Source: Typhlomys cinereus (lineage: Eukaryota; Chordata; Mammalia; Rodentia; Platacanthomyidae). Taken from it: DNA of 64,000 nt. Below are positions 1-10,320 of this stretch, piece by piece (within the stretch, counting starts at the first letter, position 1; the number at the start of each line of letters is the position of its first letter). The position numbers and the translations under genes were made by a program. Under the pieces are notes generated by a model. It saw only the letters and a program-made list of their open reading frames with translations. It was not told the origin of the DNA and searched no databases. The stretch covers positions 4,511,951-4,575,950 of the forward strand of contig JALPQD010000087.1 of the NCBI GenBank assembly GCA_023101885.1, written 5' to 3'.

Positions 1-282
1 AGTCATTCTGCACCCAGACATGACCCCCAAACTGCCCCTCTGGGCCCACCACAGCGACCACTCGTCCACATAGGCCCCACCACATAGACGTCCCNNNNNN
101 NNNNNCTGCTTCCCATCCGCGGATTAAGTTTTGAGGCATAAACACATCCACTCGCTCATGAGGCCCGAGCCTCGGGAGCCAATCCTGGCACCAAGACGCC
201 ACCGCTCACTGTGCAGTGCTCACTGACCCCCAGTTCCCACCTGTTGGGGCCTTCTTGGCGGATCTCTGCTGGGACGCCCCTT
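1..282. other. Unique sequence with assembly gap
   Basis: Non-repetitive, C-rich sequence with no gene that I can recognise. Positions 95-105 are eleven N bases, an assembly gap, so anything spanning it is uncertain. Short reading frames here run into the adjacent tandem array and are not credible exons. Confidence 0.8.
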
Positions 283-1216
283 GCTTCTCCAGCGTCCATG
301 CTTAGCCCCACGCACACACTGCCCCTTGCTCCTCCAGCGTCCATGCTTAGCCCCACACACACACACACACTGCTCCTTGCTCCTCCAGCGTCCATGCTTA
401 GCCCTATACACACACACACTGCTCCTTGCTTCTCCAGCGTCCATGCTTAGCCCCACACACACACACACACTGCCCTTGCTCCTCCAGCGTCCATGCTTAG
501 CCCCCCCCCACACACACACACTGCTCCTTGCTCCTCCAGCGTCCATGCTTAGCCCCCCACACACACTGCCCTTGCTTCTCCAGCGTCCATGCTTAGCCCC
601 ACACCACACACACACACACTGCTCCTTGCTCTCCAGCGTCCATGCTTAGCCCCACACACACACACACACACTGCTCCTTGCTTCTCCAGCGTCCATGCTT
701 AGCCCCCCCACACACACACTGCTCCTTGCTCCTCCAGCGTCCATGCTTAGCCCCCCACACACACACACTGCTCCTTGATCCTCCAGCGTCCATGCTTAGC
801 CCTCCACACACTGCTCCTTGCTTCTCCAGCGTCTATGCTTAGCCCCCCCACACACTGCTCCTTGCTTCTCCAGCGTCCATGCTTAGCCCTCCACACACAC
901 ACACTGCTCCTTGCTTCTCCAGCGTCCATGCTTAGCCCTCCACACACACACACACTGCCCTTGCTTCTCCAGCGTCCATGCTTAGCCCCCCACACACACT
1001 GCTCCTTGCTCCTCCAGCGTCCATGCTTAGCCCTCCACACACTGCTCCTTGCTTCTCCAGCGTCCATGCTTAGCCCCCCCCACACACACACACTGCTCCT
1101 TGCTCCTCCAGCGTCCATGCTTAGCCCTCCACACACACACACACACACACTGCTCCTTGCTCCTCCAGCGTCCATGCTTAGCCCCCTCTTACCACTCCTT
1201 GCTTCTCCGGCATCTA
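283..1216. repeat. Composite minisatellite with embedded (CA)n
   Basis: Nineteen clear copies of a roughly 28-bp core (containing CTCCAGCGTCCATGCTTAG), each followed by a variable C-run and CA microsatellite. The period therefore drifts between about 40 and 58 bp. A twentieth, degenerate copy closes the array near 1197-1216. The core is nearly invariant while the CA tract differs in almost every copy. Overlapping reading frames on both strands are by-products of the repeat. Confidence 0.95.
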
Positions 1217-1429
1217 CGTACAGCTCCTCTCATCACCATCTTCTATCCCTGGCCTGGAGACCAGGCTGACACTCACTCCTGCTGCTCCCCTAAGATGTGA
1301 CCCGAATCCTCCAGAGTGACCCCTACCCTCTCCTTCTTCGGAATCCTTGGTCTGTGTGGAATCTCCCCACACGCAGCCTGAGCACTACCAGCACCTGTAT
1401 CGATGGCTTGTTAACCACAGGTACCAGAC
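1217..1429. other. Unique intergenic sequence
   Basis: Single-copy-looking sequence between the first array and a SINE. I see no coding, RNA or regulatory feature that stands out. Confidence 0.6.
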
Positions 1430-1692
1430 AAGGCAGATGGCGCGGGAGTTAAAACCTTTGCTTGCAACCAAAAAGACCTGAGTTCAGATCCTCAGATCCC
1501 ATGTAAAACACCAGATGGAAATAGCAATGGCCTGATTTCAGTCCTGGGAGCCTGGGAAAGCCCAGAGCACAGCACTAAGGAGGTAGAACCATCTGGGATG
1601 ATTCCTGATGTCACCTCAGCCTCCACGGGGACGCACACTCATGTGCTCTCTTGTACCCACACACACAAGCAAAACATAAAGTAAAATACACG
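1430..1692 (+). mobile_element. B2/ID-like tRNA-derived SINE
   Basis: The left part resembles a tRNA-derived head (GGCAGATGGCGCGGGAGTT followed by a degenerate B box, GAGTTCAGATCC). The body (CCTGGGAGCCTGGGAAAGCCC, AAGGAGGTAGA) recurs in the elements at 46649 and 48390. The element ends in a CA-rich stretch and an A-rich tail near 1690. No convincing target-site duplication was found. The same family occurs inverted at 26225-26460. Confidence 0.75.
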
Positions 1693-2552
1693 CAGAAGCC
1701 TGGGGCCCCAGAACCAGTGAGATGCTGCACGTGGCTCCGCGGTGGTGTGCGCCGTTCGACGCGCACGCTCAGTGCAGACTCCTCCCCAGCAGTGCGCCTT
1801 CATTCCAAAAATAGAGATGATCCCACGCTCCGTTGTGTGGGGCCGAGGTGTCGCCGGGAGAGGAGCCGAGCTGGGATGAGGCGGCTGCGCGGCAGAGTGC
1901 AGAGCCTGCTCGTGTGGGAGGCAGAGGCGGTGGGAACAGAAGGGCTGGAGGCGGCAGCTGGATGAATCCCACAGAGGAGCAAAGCCGAGCACGGCCAGGG
2001 TGCAACGGGGAGGACTGGGGGCCGAGGGAGAGGAAGGCCGGGGAGGAGAGCAAGAGGGAGCCTGTCTGCTCTGGCTGGAGGCCCGAGCTCGGCCCTCCCA
2101 TGGAAAGCCCTGGGTCTCTGGGCAGGCGCCAGCCATGGTGGGGCCTTGGCAAGCCGCGGTTCCTCTCCTTCATCACAAAAGCCCGTCAGGACTTGGAGAT
2201 TTTAAAGATGAAGTGGGTCCTTTCAGAGTCTCCGCCACGGCCCAAAGGAGGAGCTGGGGTCTGTGTGCAGCGCCCACCAAGTGCGCCACAAATTTATGCT
2301 GAGGTCCAGAATTTTCTATGTGCTAAAGGTGCTCGGGGCACACCACCCTAAAGACGCCATTTTAGCAGAAGCTTATGTTCTCAAACAGAAGTGCATGGGT
2401 GGCTTCTCTGCACTCTCATGTCGCTGACACGGACTCCCCCAAAGGAACTCATTTGCCCCCCAGGCCCAACCCTGGGTCTGTTTCATCAACTAGGGGGCGT
2501 CCTGCGTGACAAGACAGGGCTGAAGTCAGCCTGGCCCAGGCACACCCCAACA
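1693..2552. other. GC-rich unique sequence
   Basis: About 860 bp of GC-rich, non-tandem sequence with scattered CpGs and several open frames on both strands. None has codon structure, conserved motifs or splice context that I can defend. No gene is called. Confidence 0.6.
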
Positions 2553-3421
2553 CATGGCAGGAACACATGGGCAAGAACACCCACAGCATGAATGCACAGC
2601 ATGAGCACACGCATGAACACACGCATGAACACACGCATGAACACATGGGCAAGAACACCCGCAGCATGAATGCACAGCATGAGCACACGCATGAACACAC
2701 GCATGAACACACGGCATGAACACATGGGCAAGAACACCCGCAGCATGAGTGCACGGCATGAGCACACATGCATGAGCACACGCATGAACACACGGCATGA
2801 ACACACACGGCATGAGCACACAGCATGAGCACACAGCATGAGCACACAGCATGAGCACACACATGAACACAGCATGTGCACACGTGGCATGAACACATGG
2901 GCAAGAACACCCGCAGCATGAGTGCACGGCATGAGCACACATGCATGAGCACACGCATGAACACACAGCATGAACACACACAGCATGAGCACACAGCATG
3001 AGCACACAAGGCATGAGCACACGCATGAACACATGCGGCATGAGCACACACAGCATGAGCACATGCATGAACACACAGCATGAGCACATGCATGAGCACA
3101 CAGCATGAGCACACAGCATGAGCACACGGCATGAGCACACGTGGCATGAACACACAGCATGAGCACACGCGGCATGAGCACACACGGCATAGGCACACAT
3201 GGCATGCACAAACACGGCATGCACACACACGGCATGCACACACACGGCATGAACACACGCATGAACACACGCGGCATGAGCACACATGGCATGAGCACAC
3301 ACGGCATGAGCACACATGGCATGAGCACACACATGAGCACACGCGGCATGAACACACAGCATGAGCAACGAGGCATGAGCACACGGCATGAGCACACGCA
3401 TGAGCACACGCGGCATGAGCA
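2553..3421. repeat. 12-14 bp GCATGAGCACAC minisatellite
   Basis: About 870 bp of GCATGAGCACAC and variants (GCATGAACACAC, ACGCATGAACAC). A longer block containing CATGGGCAAGAACACC and CGCAGCATGA recurs four times in the first 400 bp (near 2555, 2640, 2715 and 2893), giving higher-order structure. All three antisense frames stay open for over 300 codons because the units lack stops. The resulting Cys/His/Val/Ala-rich peptides are artefacts of the repeat. Confidence 0.95.
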
Positions 3422-3447
3422 GACCTCTCCCGCCATTCACCTTTCAC

Positions 3448-3455
3448 TGACGTCA
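3448..3455. promoter_or_regulatory. Perfect CRE octamer TGACGTCA
   Basis: A palindromic cAMP-response-element consensus lies 26 bp beyond the end of the GCATGAGCACAC array. Occupancy by CREB/ATF proteins is inference from the motif only. Confidence 0.4.
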
Positions 3456-3503
3456 TTTCCTTCCCGTCATGCTGTGCGCACCCGTCCCTTGCTGTGAAGG
3501 TGG

Positions 3504-3606
3504 GTTATGAGCCAGGTGTACCACGCCTGTAACCTCAGACCTGAGGGACGATCGGCAAGTTCAAGGCACCTCAGCATCACGGGGAGAACCTGTCTCAACA
3601 AAACGG
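3504..3606 (+). mobile_element. B1-like SINE, degenerate
   Basis: The order of B1/7SL-derived blocks is recognisable: GGTGTACCACGCCTGTAACC, then GGCAAGTTCAAGG, then ACCTGTCTCAACAAAA. The element is short (about 100 bp) and diverged, so it is an old copy. Confidence 0.7.
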
Positions 3607-3664
3607 CGTGCAGTGTCAACTCCTCCAGGTTTCACCTCCTCCTGCGACACCTCTGCTTGTGGGA

Positions 3665-4045
3665 TGTCGGGTGCTTAGATCATACGTGTGTCAACTCAAC
3701 CACTGAAGGCTGAGCTTTGGACGCATCTGTAAAGAACACAGTTAAACAAGCCTGCAGGCGATCGTCTGACAGAGGGGAAGACCCAGGCCATGGGGGTGGG
3801 ATCATTTACTGGGTAGGAGGATTAGATGGAAGGAACTGGTTGCCGAGTTGGCATTTTCAGGTTACTTTGGAGAGTCTTACAGTCCGGCAGGTGAGGTTTG
3901 TCACTCTCCCAGCGATCCTGTGCTATGATGTGAATGTTTCCCTTGACTCCTGGCATTGCTATGAGCTCTATCAGGCTAGACCAAGAACTTAACAGAACTG
4001 TTAAGAATAAAGCCCTTTGCTCCCTAAGCTGTTTGGTCATGCCAC
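3665..4045 (+). mobile_element. MaLR-type solo LTR (ORR1/MT-like), old copy
   Basis: Aligns by eye with the better preserved LTRs at 43582, 44101 and 50755. Shared blocks are GTGTCAACTC near the 5' end, GGGGAAGACCCAGGCCATGG in the middle and CCCTTTGCTCCCTAAGCTG near the 3' end. A polyadenylation signal AATAAA lies at 4006-4011, in the expected place for the R region. The ends are eroded and no target-site duplication is evident. Confidence 0.75.
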
Positions 4046-4351
4046 GCAGACACACTGCAGGAGTTCAAGTACCAAGCGTGCCTCTTCCTCTGTCGTCCAG
4101 CCCACTGCCCTCTGCCTTTAGGAAGGGGCAGCCCACCCCAGGTCATCATTGCCTAATAAAATGGAGTCCTCATCGAATCTAACCATTAGGAGGAAATATC
4201 CGCTGCAGAACAGAGATCTCAACCCCAAGGGGCTGTGAGCATGAATATCCCGGAAGGTGACATGTGGGGCAGAAACTGCAAAGCAGTCCTGCCAGGCGAC
4301 GCTTCACCCTGACCCTGACGAAGCTCCTGCCACAAGAGAAAAGAGAGAAAA
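4046..4351. other. Unique intergenic sequence
   Basis: Single-copy sequence with no recognisable gene or repeat. Confidence 0.55.
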
Positions 4352-4735
4352 GGAACGTGCACCGGAAGCACAGACAGGGAAGGAGAGGGAAGGAACACTC
4401 GCCGGAAGCACAGACGAGAGGGAAGGAGAGGGAAGGAGAGGGAAGGAGAGGGAAGGAGAGGGAAGGAGAGGGAAGGAGAGGGAAGGAGAGGGAAGGAGAG
4501 GGAAGGAGAGGGAAGGAGAGGGAAGGAGAGGGAAGGAGAGGGAAGGAACACTCGCCGGAAGCACAGACGGGAAGGAGAGGGAAGGAGAGGGAAGGAGAGG
4601 GAAGGAGAGGGAAGGAGAGGGAAGGAACACTCGCAGGAAACACAGACAGGGAAGGAGAGGGAAGGAACACTCTCCGGAAGCACAGACGGGAAGGAGAGGC
4701 AAGGGAACGCGTGCCAGGAAACATGGCCAGGGAAG
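4352..4735. repeat. GA-rich composite array (GGAAGGAGAG)n
   Basis: Long runs of the 10-bp unit GGAAGGAGAG are punctuated by a second block (GGAACACTCGCCGGAAGCAC) near 4387, 4546 and 4663, with diverged copies near 4352, 4624 and 4707. The plus strand is almost purely purine between the blocks. Frames on both strands (Arg/Glu/Gly-rich on plus, Ser/Pro/Leu-rich on minus) are repeat artefacts. Confidence 0.95.
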
Positions 4736-5607
4736 GGGGGGGTTCTGGAGAAGGACCAACACCCCAGCTGGCCCAGGATGGAGGGCGCCCCTAAGACTCC
4801 AAGTTGTCTGCTTTGAAATGGAAGAATCATGGACAAACCAGGTGAGTCGCTCTTCCAAAGGCTCACGTGATGAGGAGTCATTGGTCAGTTCCAGCTAGAA
4901 CAGTCTAGATCCTTCCAGATCAGGGATCTCCTGACACTTGGGGCAGAGGACCTCTGCCGACCCCCTCAAGGCAGGAACCGGAGCGACGATGGGATTCTGT
5001 GCCATCTGCAAGGCTTCGCCTGCCTTCCCCTGCCTTCCCCTGCAGCCCCGTCCAGGACGAAGCCTTCACACTGACCCCGCAGACACCCTGCCCTGCCCAG
5101 TGGGTCTGGGCTCCGCACCTTGGCCCGCAGGAGCGATGCAGGAGCAGGCTCGAGGGTGCCCTCGGCGCATTCACTTCCTTGTCTTTCACACGCTCTGCCT
5201 CTAACCACACAGGGATGTTCTCAAGCACATGTGGGAAATGCCTCTAACGAGCTTGCTCCAGCCAGGTGAAAGAGATGTCATCACCCTCTGTCCGCGTATC
5301 TGAGCCCTCGTGGCATTCAGGACCACCTGTTTTAGTTTTGACCTCCACTGGGAGCCGACTTCCTGCCTCACAGACCCTTTACCACCCTCATCTTAAAAAC
5401 CCTCAGACCCAGAAAAGGCCCGGCACGTAGGCACCTCTCTCGTGTCAGTCTGGCAAGCAAGCTGATTAATTAATTGATGAGTTCATCAGTGCTGATCACA
5501 ACTGAACTCTCGCTCTGAGGCAAGTGAGCAACACTTGATAAATCCTGTGACCTGGCTGTTCTCGAATTTGTAATGTGTCAGCCATTAAAGTCACCTGTAT
5601 GGGGAGG
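4736..5607. other. Unique intergenic sequence
   Basis: Mostly GC-rich, becoming AT-rich after about 5440 (TTAATTAATTGATGAG near 5464). A short pyrimidine duplication (TGCCTTCCCC twice) lies near 5030. No gene is supported. Confidence 0.6.
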
Positions 5608-5902
5608 AATAGGAAGATAGAGAGGGAGAGGAAGAGAGAGAGAGAGAGGGAGAGAGAGAAGAAGAGGGAGAGGGAGAGAGAGGGGAAGAGGGAGAGGGAG
5701 AGAGAGGAACAGGGAGAGGGAGAGAGAGGGGAAGAGGGAGAGGGAGAGAGAGAGGAAGAGGGAGAGGGAGAGGAAGAGGGAGAGAGAGGGAGAGAGGAGA
5801 GAGAGGGAAGAGGGAGAGGGAGAGGAAGAGGGAGAGGGAGAGGAACAGGGAGAGGGAGAGAGGAAGAGGGAGAGAGGGAGAGAGGGAGAGAGAGAGAGTG
5901 TT
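5608..5902. repeat. (GGGAGA)n / (GA)n polypurine microsatellite
   Basis: About 295 bp that is almost entirely purine on the plus strand, built from GAGAGG, GGGAGA and GGAAGA units. Such tracts can form triplex or H-DNA structures in principle. The Arg/Glu-rich frame through it is meaningless. Confidence 0.95.
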
Positions 5903-6630
5903 CGGCCTACAGTCCCAGAGAGTTGGGGAGGCAGGCGAGAGCCCATGCCATGCAGGGGGCTGCAGGCGCCACCATGCACATTGACCAGCTCATGCCTGTC
6001 TATGCCGCCACCTCCCCCTCTCGCCGCCCTGGGCTCTACAAGGAGAAAGAACTGAGTCAGAGAAAGGCTGGCTGCCAGCTGCAGACGGACATGCAGCGAA
6101 GGGCAGCACAGCACCAAGAGGCTCAGAGGACGCCAGGAGCGGCCGCCCCAGTGAAGCCGTCTCAGGGAGCCGTGCCCACCTGTTTCACGGCCATGCACCT
6201 TCATTGAGTGTTCTAGCCCTCGACCTTCCATGAGCTCATCTCAAAGCCTGGCGAGTGATCCTGCCCCACCGCGGGGGGTGTCCCGTGAGACCTCCAGCCA
6301 GTCGTTTTGAACTCCTTTAAAGAGGCACTCAAGGGACGCGCAGGAGACTTTTCTGTCTTAAAACGATTCCCAGAGCCCCAGGGACAGTTACTTAGGAAAC
6401 CTACTGGTGGGGTTACTGCTTAGGGACCTGGAAGCGAAGAAGGGAGGCTGCGCGGAGGCTGTTGTTGCTAAGTGAGGCTGCCTTCCCTCAGGTGGGGCCC
6501 TTCTCCACCAGGCCTCCGTTCTTTTGTTCGCGAATTTGATCAAAGACAGCCCTGAGGTTTTGCTGACCCCTTGTGGGCGGAGGGGGAACTACATCATTTC
6601 AAATTGAACCGGGGCGCAGGCTTCAATGGG
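5903..6630. other. Unique sequence
   Basis: GC-rich at first, then moderately AT-rich around 6310-6600. No repeat family or exon recognised. Confidence 0.55.
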
Positions 6631-6786
6631 GAATCCCGTGAAGGTGGAGTCTGCGCCAGGACCCCTGGGGAATCCCGTGAAGGTGGAGTCTGCGCCAGGA
6701 CCCCTGGGGAATCCCGTGAAGGTGGAGTCTGCGCCAGGACCCCTGGGGAATCCCGTCAAGGTGGAGTCTGCGCCAGGACCCCTGGG
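6631..6786. repeat. 39-bp minisatellite, 4 copies
   Basis: Four tandem copies start at 6631, 6670, 6709 and 6748 (each begins GAATCCCGT and ends ACCCCTGGGG). The copies are nearly identical; the last reads GTCAAGG where the others read GTGAAGG. 39 is a multiple of three, so frames stay open across the array on both strands without coding meaning. Confidence 0.95.
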
Positions 6787-7266
6787 GCTGGCGCCAGCTC
6801 TCAGCACCGTCCGTTTCACAGATGCAGAGATTGGCAGAGCACCGGACACAGCCAGCACCCTTCCAGGACCCCAGGAAGCGCAACCTGGTGTCCCACACTC
6901 TGCCAGAGGTTCTGACAGCAGCGTCACGCGAGGATTGATTTTACGCAGCAGCCCAGTCTGGTTGTGTTGTAAATTGCTCTACAAAACTCACCCTGAAAAA
7001 TTCAGACTTGCTTAACAACTTATCCTACGAGGAAAAACTAAGACACAGAGACAGAGGTGGACCCAGGAGTGTTGAGACACTCGGTGGATAACGTATCTAC
7101 TTCACACGCACACAGGCCTGGGTTATCCCAGCATCCACGTAAATAGTTGAGCATTTCGGTGCCCCTGCATTCCCAGTGAGGGGAACCCCACCTATCAGCA
7201 CAGCGAGGGCCCATCTCAAAGCACGGATGGACCCAGCCACAGCCAAGGTTCACCTCTGACCTCCAC
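6787..7266. other. Unique sequence with possible decayed SINE
   Basis: Unique up to about 7035. From 7035 to 7266 the order of blocks (GGGTTATCCCAGCATCC, then GTGAGGGGAACCCC, then CACCTCTGACCTCCACACAC) resembles a decayed ID/B4-type SINE running into CA-rich DNA. The SINE call is weak. Confidence 0.4.
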
Positions 7267-7600
7267 ACACAGGTGCACATATGTGTACTCACTGCATGTG
7301 TGTGCTCGGCACACAGGTGCACATGTGTGTACTCACTGCATGTGTGTGCTCGGCACACAGGTGCACATGTGTGTACTCACTGCATGTGTGTGCTCGGCAC
7401 ACAGGTGCACATGTGTGTACTCACTGCATGTGCGTGCTCGGCACACAGGCGCACGTGTGTGTACTCACTGCATGTGTGTGCTCAGCACACAGGCGCACGT
7501 GTGTGTACTCACTGCATGTGTGTGCTCAGCACACAGGTGCACATGTGTGTACTCACTGCACGTGTGTGCTCAGCACACAGGTGCACCCATACTTGCACCT
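7267..7600. repeat. 44-bp minisatellite, 7 copies
   Basis: AGGTGCACATGTGTGTACTC recurs at an exact 44-bp period (7271, 7315, 7359, 7403, 7447, 7491, 7535) with a partial eighth copy. Alternating purine-pyrimidine character dominates. Two copies read GCGCACGTGTG, creating CACGTG E-boxes where most have GCACATGTG. Confidence 0.95.
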
Positions 7601-7790
7601 GTTCATTCCACATACACGTGAGCACACATACCTGCACACGCACCTTACACACACATGCACAGGCACATGTGCACTTATAGATACATGTACACTCATGTAC
7701 ACACATGCACACGTATACACTCATGCACATATGCACGCACATGTACACACATGCATACATACATGCACACACATGTACACACACTCAGCG
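7601..7790. repeat. CA/TG-rich irregular microsatellite
   Basis: About 190 bp of alternating purine-pyrimidine sequence (ACATGCACAC, ATGTACAC, CATACATACATG). It may be the tail of the preceding SINE-like element that has expanded. Confidence 0.8.
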
Positions 7791-9110
7791 TTTAGCCCAA
7801 ACTCACGCAGCTGGTGCAGCAGGTCTAGAGCTACCCCTGGCTCTGGAAGAGCCTCATCTGGGGGGTTTCTTGTCACTGACTGGCTCTGACTAGACCTCTG
7901 CCTTTTAACCTCTCTTCTCTCTCAGAAGGGAGTGTCAGCTGAGTCCACTCATGATCAGCCTGGCACGCGGGTCTCCTCCCCATGCTACATGTGAGAACCC
8001 AGGTCCGCTGCACTAGGAGGCCACCCACCCTCCTAGCAGGCCACAAAACTGGGATTGAGAGAGGCAACCTGAGGCCCAGTGCATGAGACTCTGAACTTGA
8101 GTGTCCACCTGCCTCACACTGCCTCCAAAGCCCACCACAGACCTTACCCTTTGGGGACCCCAAAAGGCAGCCACTACTTGCAAGGACGTCAGAACAAATC
8201 TTGTTTCCCGGAAGGGGATCTCTAGGTGTGATGTCACTGCAAGTCTCCCACACGTAGCCTTGGGACACGTGCGCTGAGGGTCAGCCAGCATCAGCCAGGG
8301 TCAGCAAGATCTTTCCAGCCCGCTGCGTCTGACCTGAGACTCGGAGCCAATCCTGAGTCACGGGCACGTGAGAATCCAGAGAAGCATTCAACAGGGACTG
8401 TCTGAGCCCAAAGCAAAGATTCTGCACAAAGGCAGACCCCCGGTCTAACCGGCCCCTCGCCCGTCGAAGGTCTCGCACACCCAGCCTCCCCGGGGCATCT
8501 GTGGTACCCGCGCCCACGGTCCTGTCAGCACTGCCGCGTGAGGTTCCCAGCTACTCCTCTCCCTGCTGGGATCCACCCCTGCCAGATGCACCCCAAGGGC
8601 GGGGCCGACCCACTCCTGGTTCACAGCATGCAAGTCCACTAGAGGGGGAGGCCGGTGGCAGGAGGGTTGGTCCTGCCGTGGTGGCTCGAGACGAGGTCAC
8701 CTGAGGCAGCGGGCAGAACCCAGCCTGGGCTGTTCCCTCAGGTCTGTCTGCCAGGCAGGCTGCCTGTGCCAAGACAGCACCCTCTGCTGGCACTGGGCGC
8801 TCATGCAGGCCTGGGGGGACATTTCAAGGGACCCCTGCAGCCAAGATGGTGTCTCCGTGAGGCCAAGGCAGCGTCTCCGTGAGACTGGACATCAGCTTCC
8901 AAGCTCATGGAGGCAGAGCCTGGGCCTCACTGTCCTAGGTCTGGACTCCTCCATCTCCCTCGGGGCTGCCTCAGCATCCTGAGGCACGAAGGCGACTCCC
9001 TGGGGTGAGTGATGGCGAAACCTGTGCTTCTCATGGGCCAACTCGGAAGTGCAGCTGAGGCCACTGGCCCCAGCCCAGCACAGTAACTGTCACGAAGAGC
9101 TTCCTAGAGC
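7791..9110. other. Unique GC-rich sequence
   Basis: About 1.3 kb without tandem structure. It carries CTCF-like motifs near 8636 (one core mismatch) and 8777. Short degenerate repeats (TCAGCCAG) occur near 8281. No exon is supported. Confidence 0.6.
8777..8790 (-). promoter_or_regulatory. CTCF-like motif (one mismatch)
   Basis: GCACCCTCTGCTGG matches the reverse complement of the CTCF core (SYGCCMYCTRSTGG) at 13 of 14 positions; the third base is A instead of G. Binding is not demonstrable from sequence alone. Confidence 0.4.
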
Positions 9111-9720
9111 CCTGAGGGTGACCGCTGGGCCCTGAGGGTGACCGCTGGGCCCTGAGGGTGACCGCTGGGCCCTGAGGATGACCGCTGGGCCCTGAGGGTG
9201 ACCACTGGTTCCTGAGGGTGACCGCTGGGCCCTGAGGGTGACCGCTGGTTCCTTAGGGTGACCGCTGGTTCCTTAGGGTGACCGCTGGTTCCTTAGGGTG
9301 ACCGCTGGGCCCTGAGGGTGACCGCTGGTTCCTTAGGGTGACCGCTGGGCCCTGAGGGTGACCGCTGGGCCCTGAGGGTGACCGCTGGTTCCTGAGGGTG
9401 ACCGCTGGTTCCTGAGGGTGACCGCTGGTTCCTTAGGGTGACCGCTGGGCCCTGAGGGTGACCGCTGGTTCCTTAGGGTGACTGCTGGGCCCTGAGGGTG
9501 ACCGCTGGTTCCTTAGGGTGACCGCTGGTTCCTTAGGGTGACCGCTGGGCACTGAGGGTGACCGCTGGGCCCTGAGGGTGACCGCTGGTTCCTTAGGGTG
9601 ACCGCTGGGCCCTGAGGGTGACCGCTGGTTCCTTAGGGTGACCGCTGGTTCCTTAGGGTGACCGCTGGGCACTGAGGGTGACCGCTGGGCCCTGAGGGTG
9701 ACCGCTGGGCCCTGAGGGTG
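9111..9720. repeat. 20-bp minisatellite, 30 copies with no indels
   Basis: Every copy is exactly 20 bp from 9111 to 9720. Variants are of four main types: GGGCCCTGAGGGTGACCGCT, a GGTTCCTTAGGG type, a GGTTCCTGAGGG type and a GGGCACTGAGGG type. Nearly every unit has GGTGACC, a BstEII recognition site. The last two 120-bp blocks (9481-9600 and 9601-9720) have almost the same order of variants, suggesting a recent six-unit duplication. Confidence 0.97.
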
Positions 9721-10160
9721 GCTGCTGCAAACTCCTGCCCTCCCAGACCCAAAATCCTCACCACAGGCCAGGCACCATCCTGAGCCCCAGGGAGAGCCAC
9801 GCATGTGACAGCTCAGGACCTTCTGTTTCATGTGACAGGGGAACCCCAGGAAGGTGCAGTTAGACCTGACAAGGCGCAATGCAGGGCAGGGAAGCATAAG
9901 TCAGTGATCTGGACTGAAAGGTTCGCTGAGGGCGTGAATGTGAAGTCTTCACAGCAGATGTGCTGGCGCAGGAGGGCGACCACCCAGTGGGGAACCTTGG
10001 GGGCTGTTCACATAAGGGAGGATTGTGCACTGGACTCAGAACCAGACCCTCTGCTTCCTTTCTCTGTCCAAAGCACGTGCCCTGGCAGTTCTCCCTCCTG
10101 CAGCCCCATCTGTCTCTGAGCCAATCCTCTAGCCCTGACCCTGCTACTGGACAGCTTCAA
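9721..10160. other. Unique sequence
   Basis: Single-copy-looking GC-rich DNA between two minisatellites; no gene or repeat recognised. Confidence 0.55.
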
Positions 10161-10320
10161 GGTAGCTGCGTGCCACGCTGGGTGACGTCACGGGGAGCTG
10201 CGTGCCACGCTGGATGACGTCACGGGGAGCTGCGCGCCACGCTGGATGACGTCACGGGGAGCTGCGCGCCACGCTGGATGACGTCACGGGGAGCTGCGCG
10301 CCACGCTGGATGACGTCATA
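10161..10320. repeat. 32-bp minisatellite carrying a CRE in every copy
   Basis: Five copies at an exact 32-bp period (GAGCTGCGCGCCACGCTGGA plus the CRE segment). A perfect TGACGTCA octamer is present at 10183, 10215, 10247, 10279 and 10311. The units are CpG-rich. The first two copies read TGCGTGCC and the later three TGCGCGCC, compatible with CpG decay. Confidence 0.95.
10183..10318. promoter_or_regulatory. Cluster of five perfect CRE octamers
   Basis: Five TGACGTCA sites spaced 32 bp apart, about three helical turns, so in principle they face the same side of the DNA. Function is inferred from motif identity only. Confidence 0.4.

Noticed and set aside
283..1216. CRISPR-like array of 28-bp repeats with variable spacers
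   Set aside because: The spacers are only CA and C runs of differing length, and the surrounding DNA is mammalian. It is a minisatellite with internal microsatellites.
2449..3456. Cys-rich antisense frames resembling keratin-associated proteins
   Set aside because: All three frames of the same strand are open and give similar low-complexity peptides, as expected from a stop-free 12-14 bp repeat. No promoter or non-repetitive terminus exists.
4179..4881. Ser/Pro/Leu-rich minus-strand frames of up to 220 codons
   Set aside because: They are translations of the polypurine array and have no unique sequence that looks coding.
5575..6231. 210-217 codon frames on both strands
   Set aside because: Translations of a GA microsatellite and short flanks, with no domain or splice evidence.
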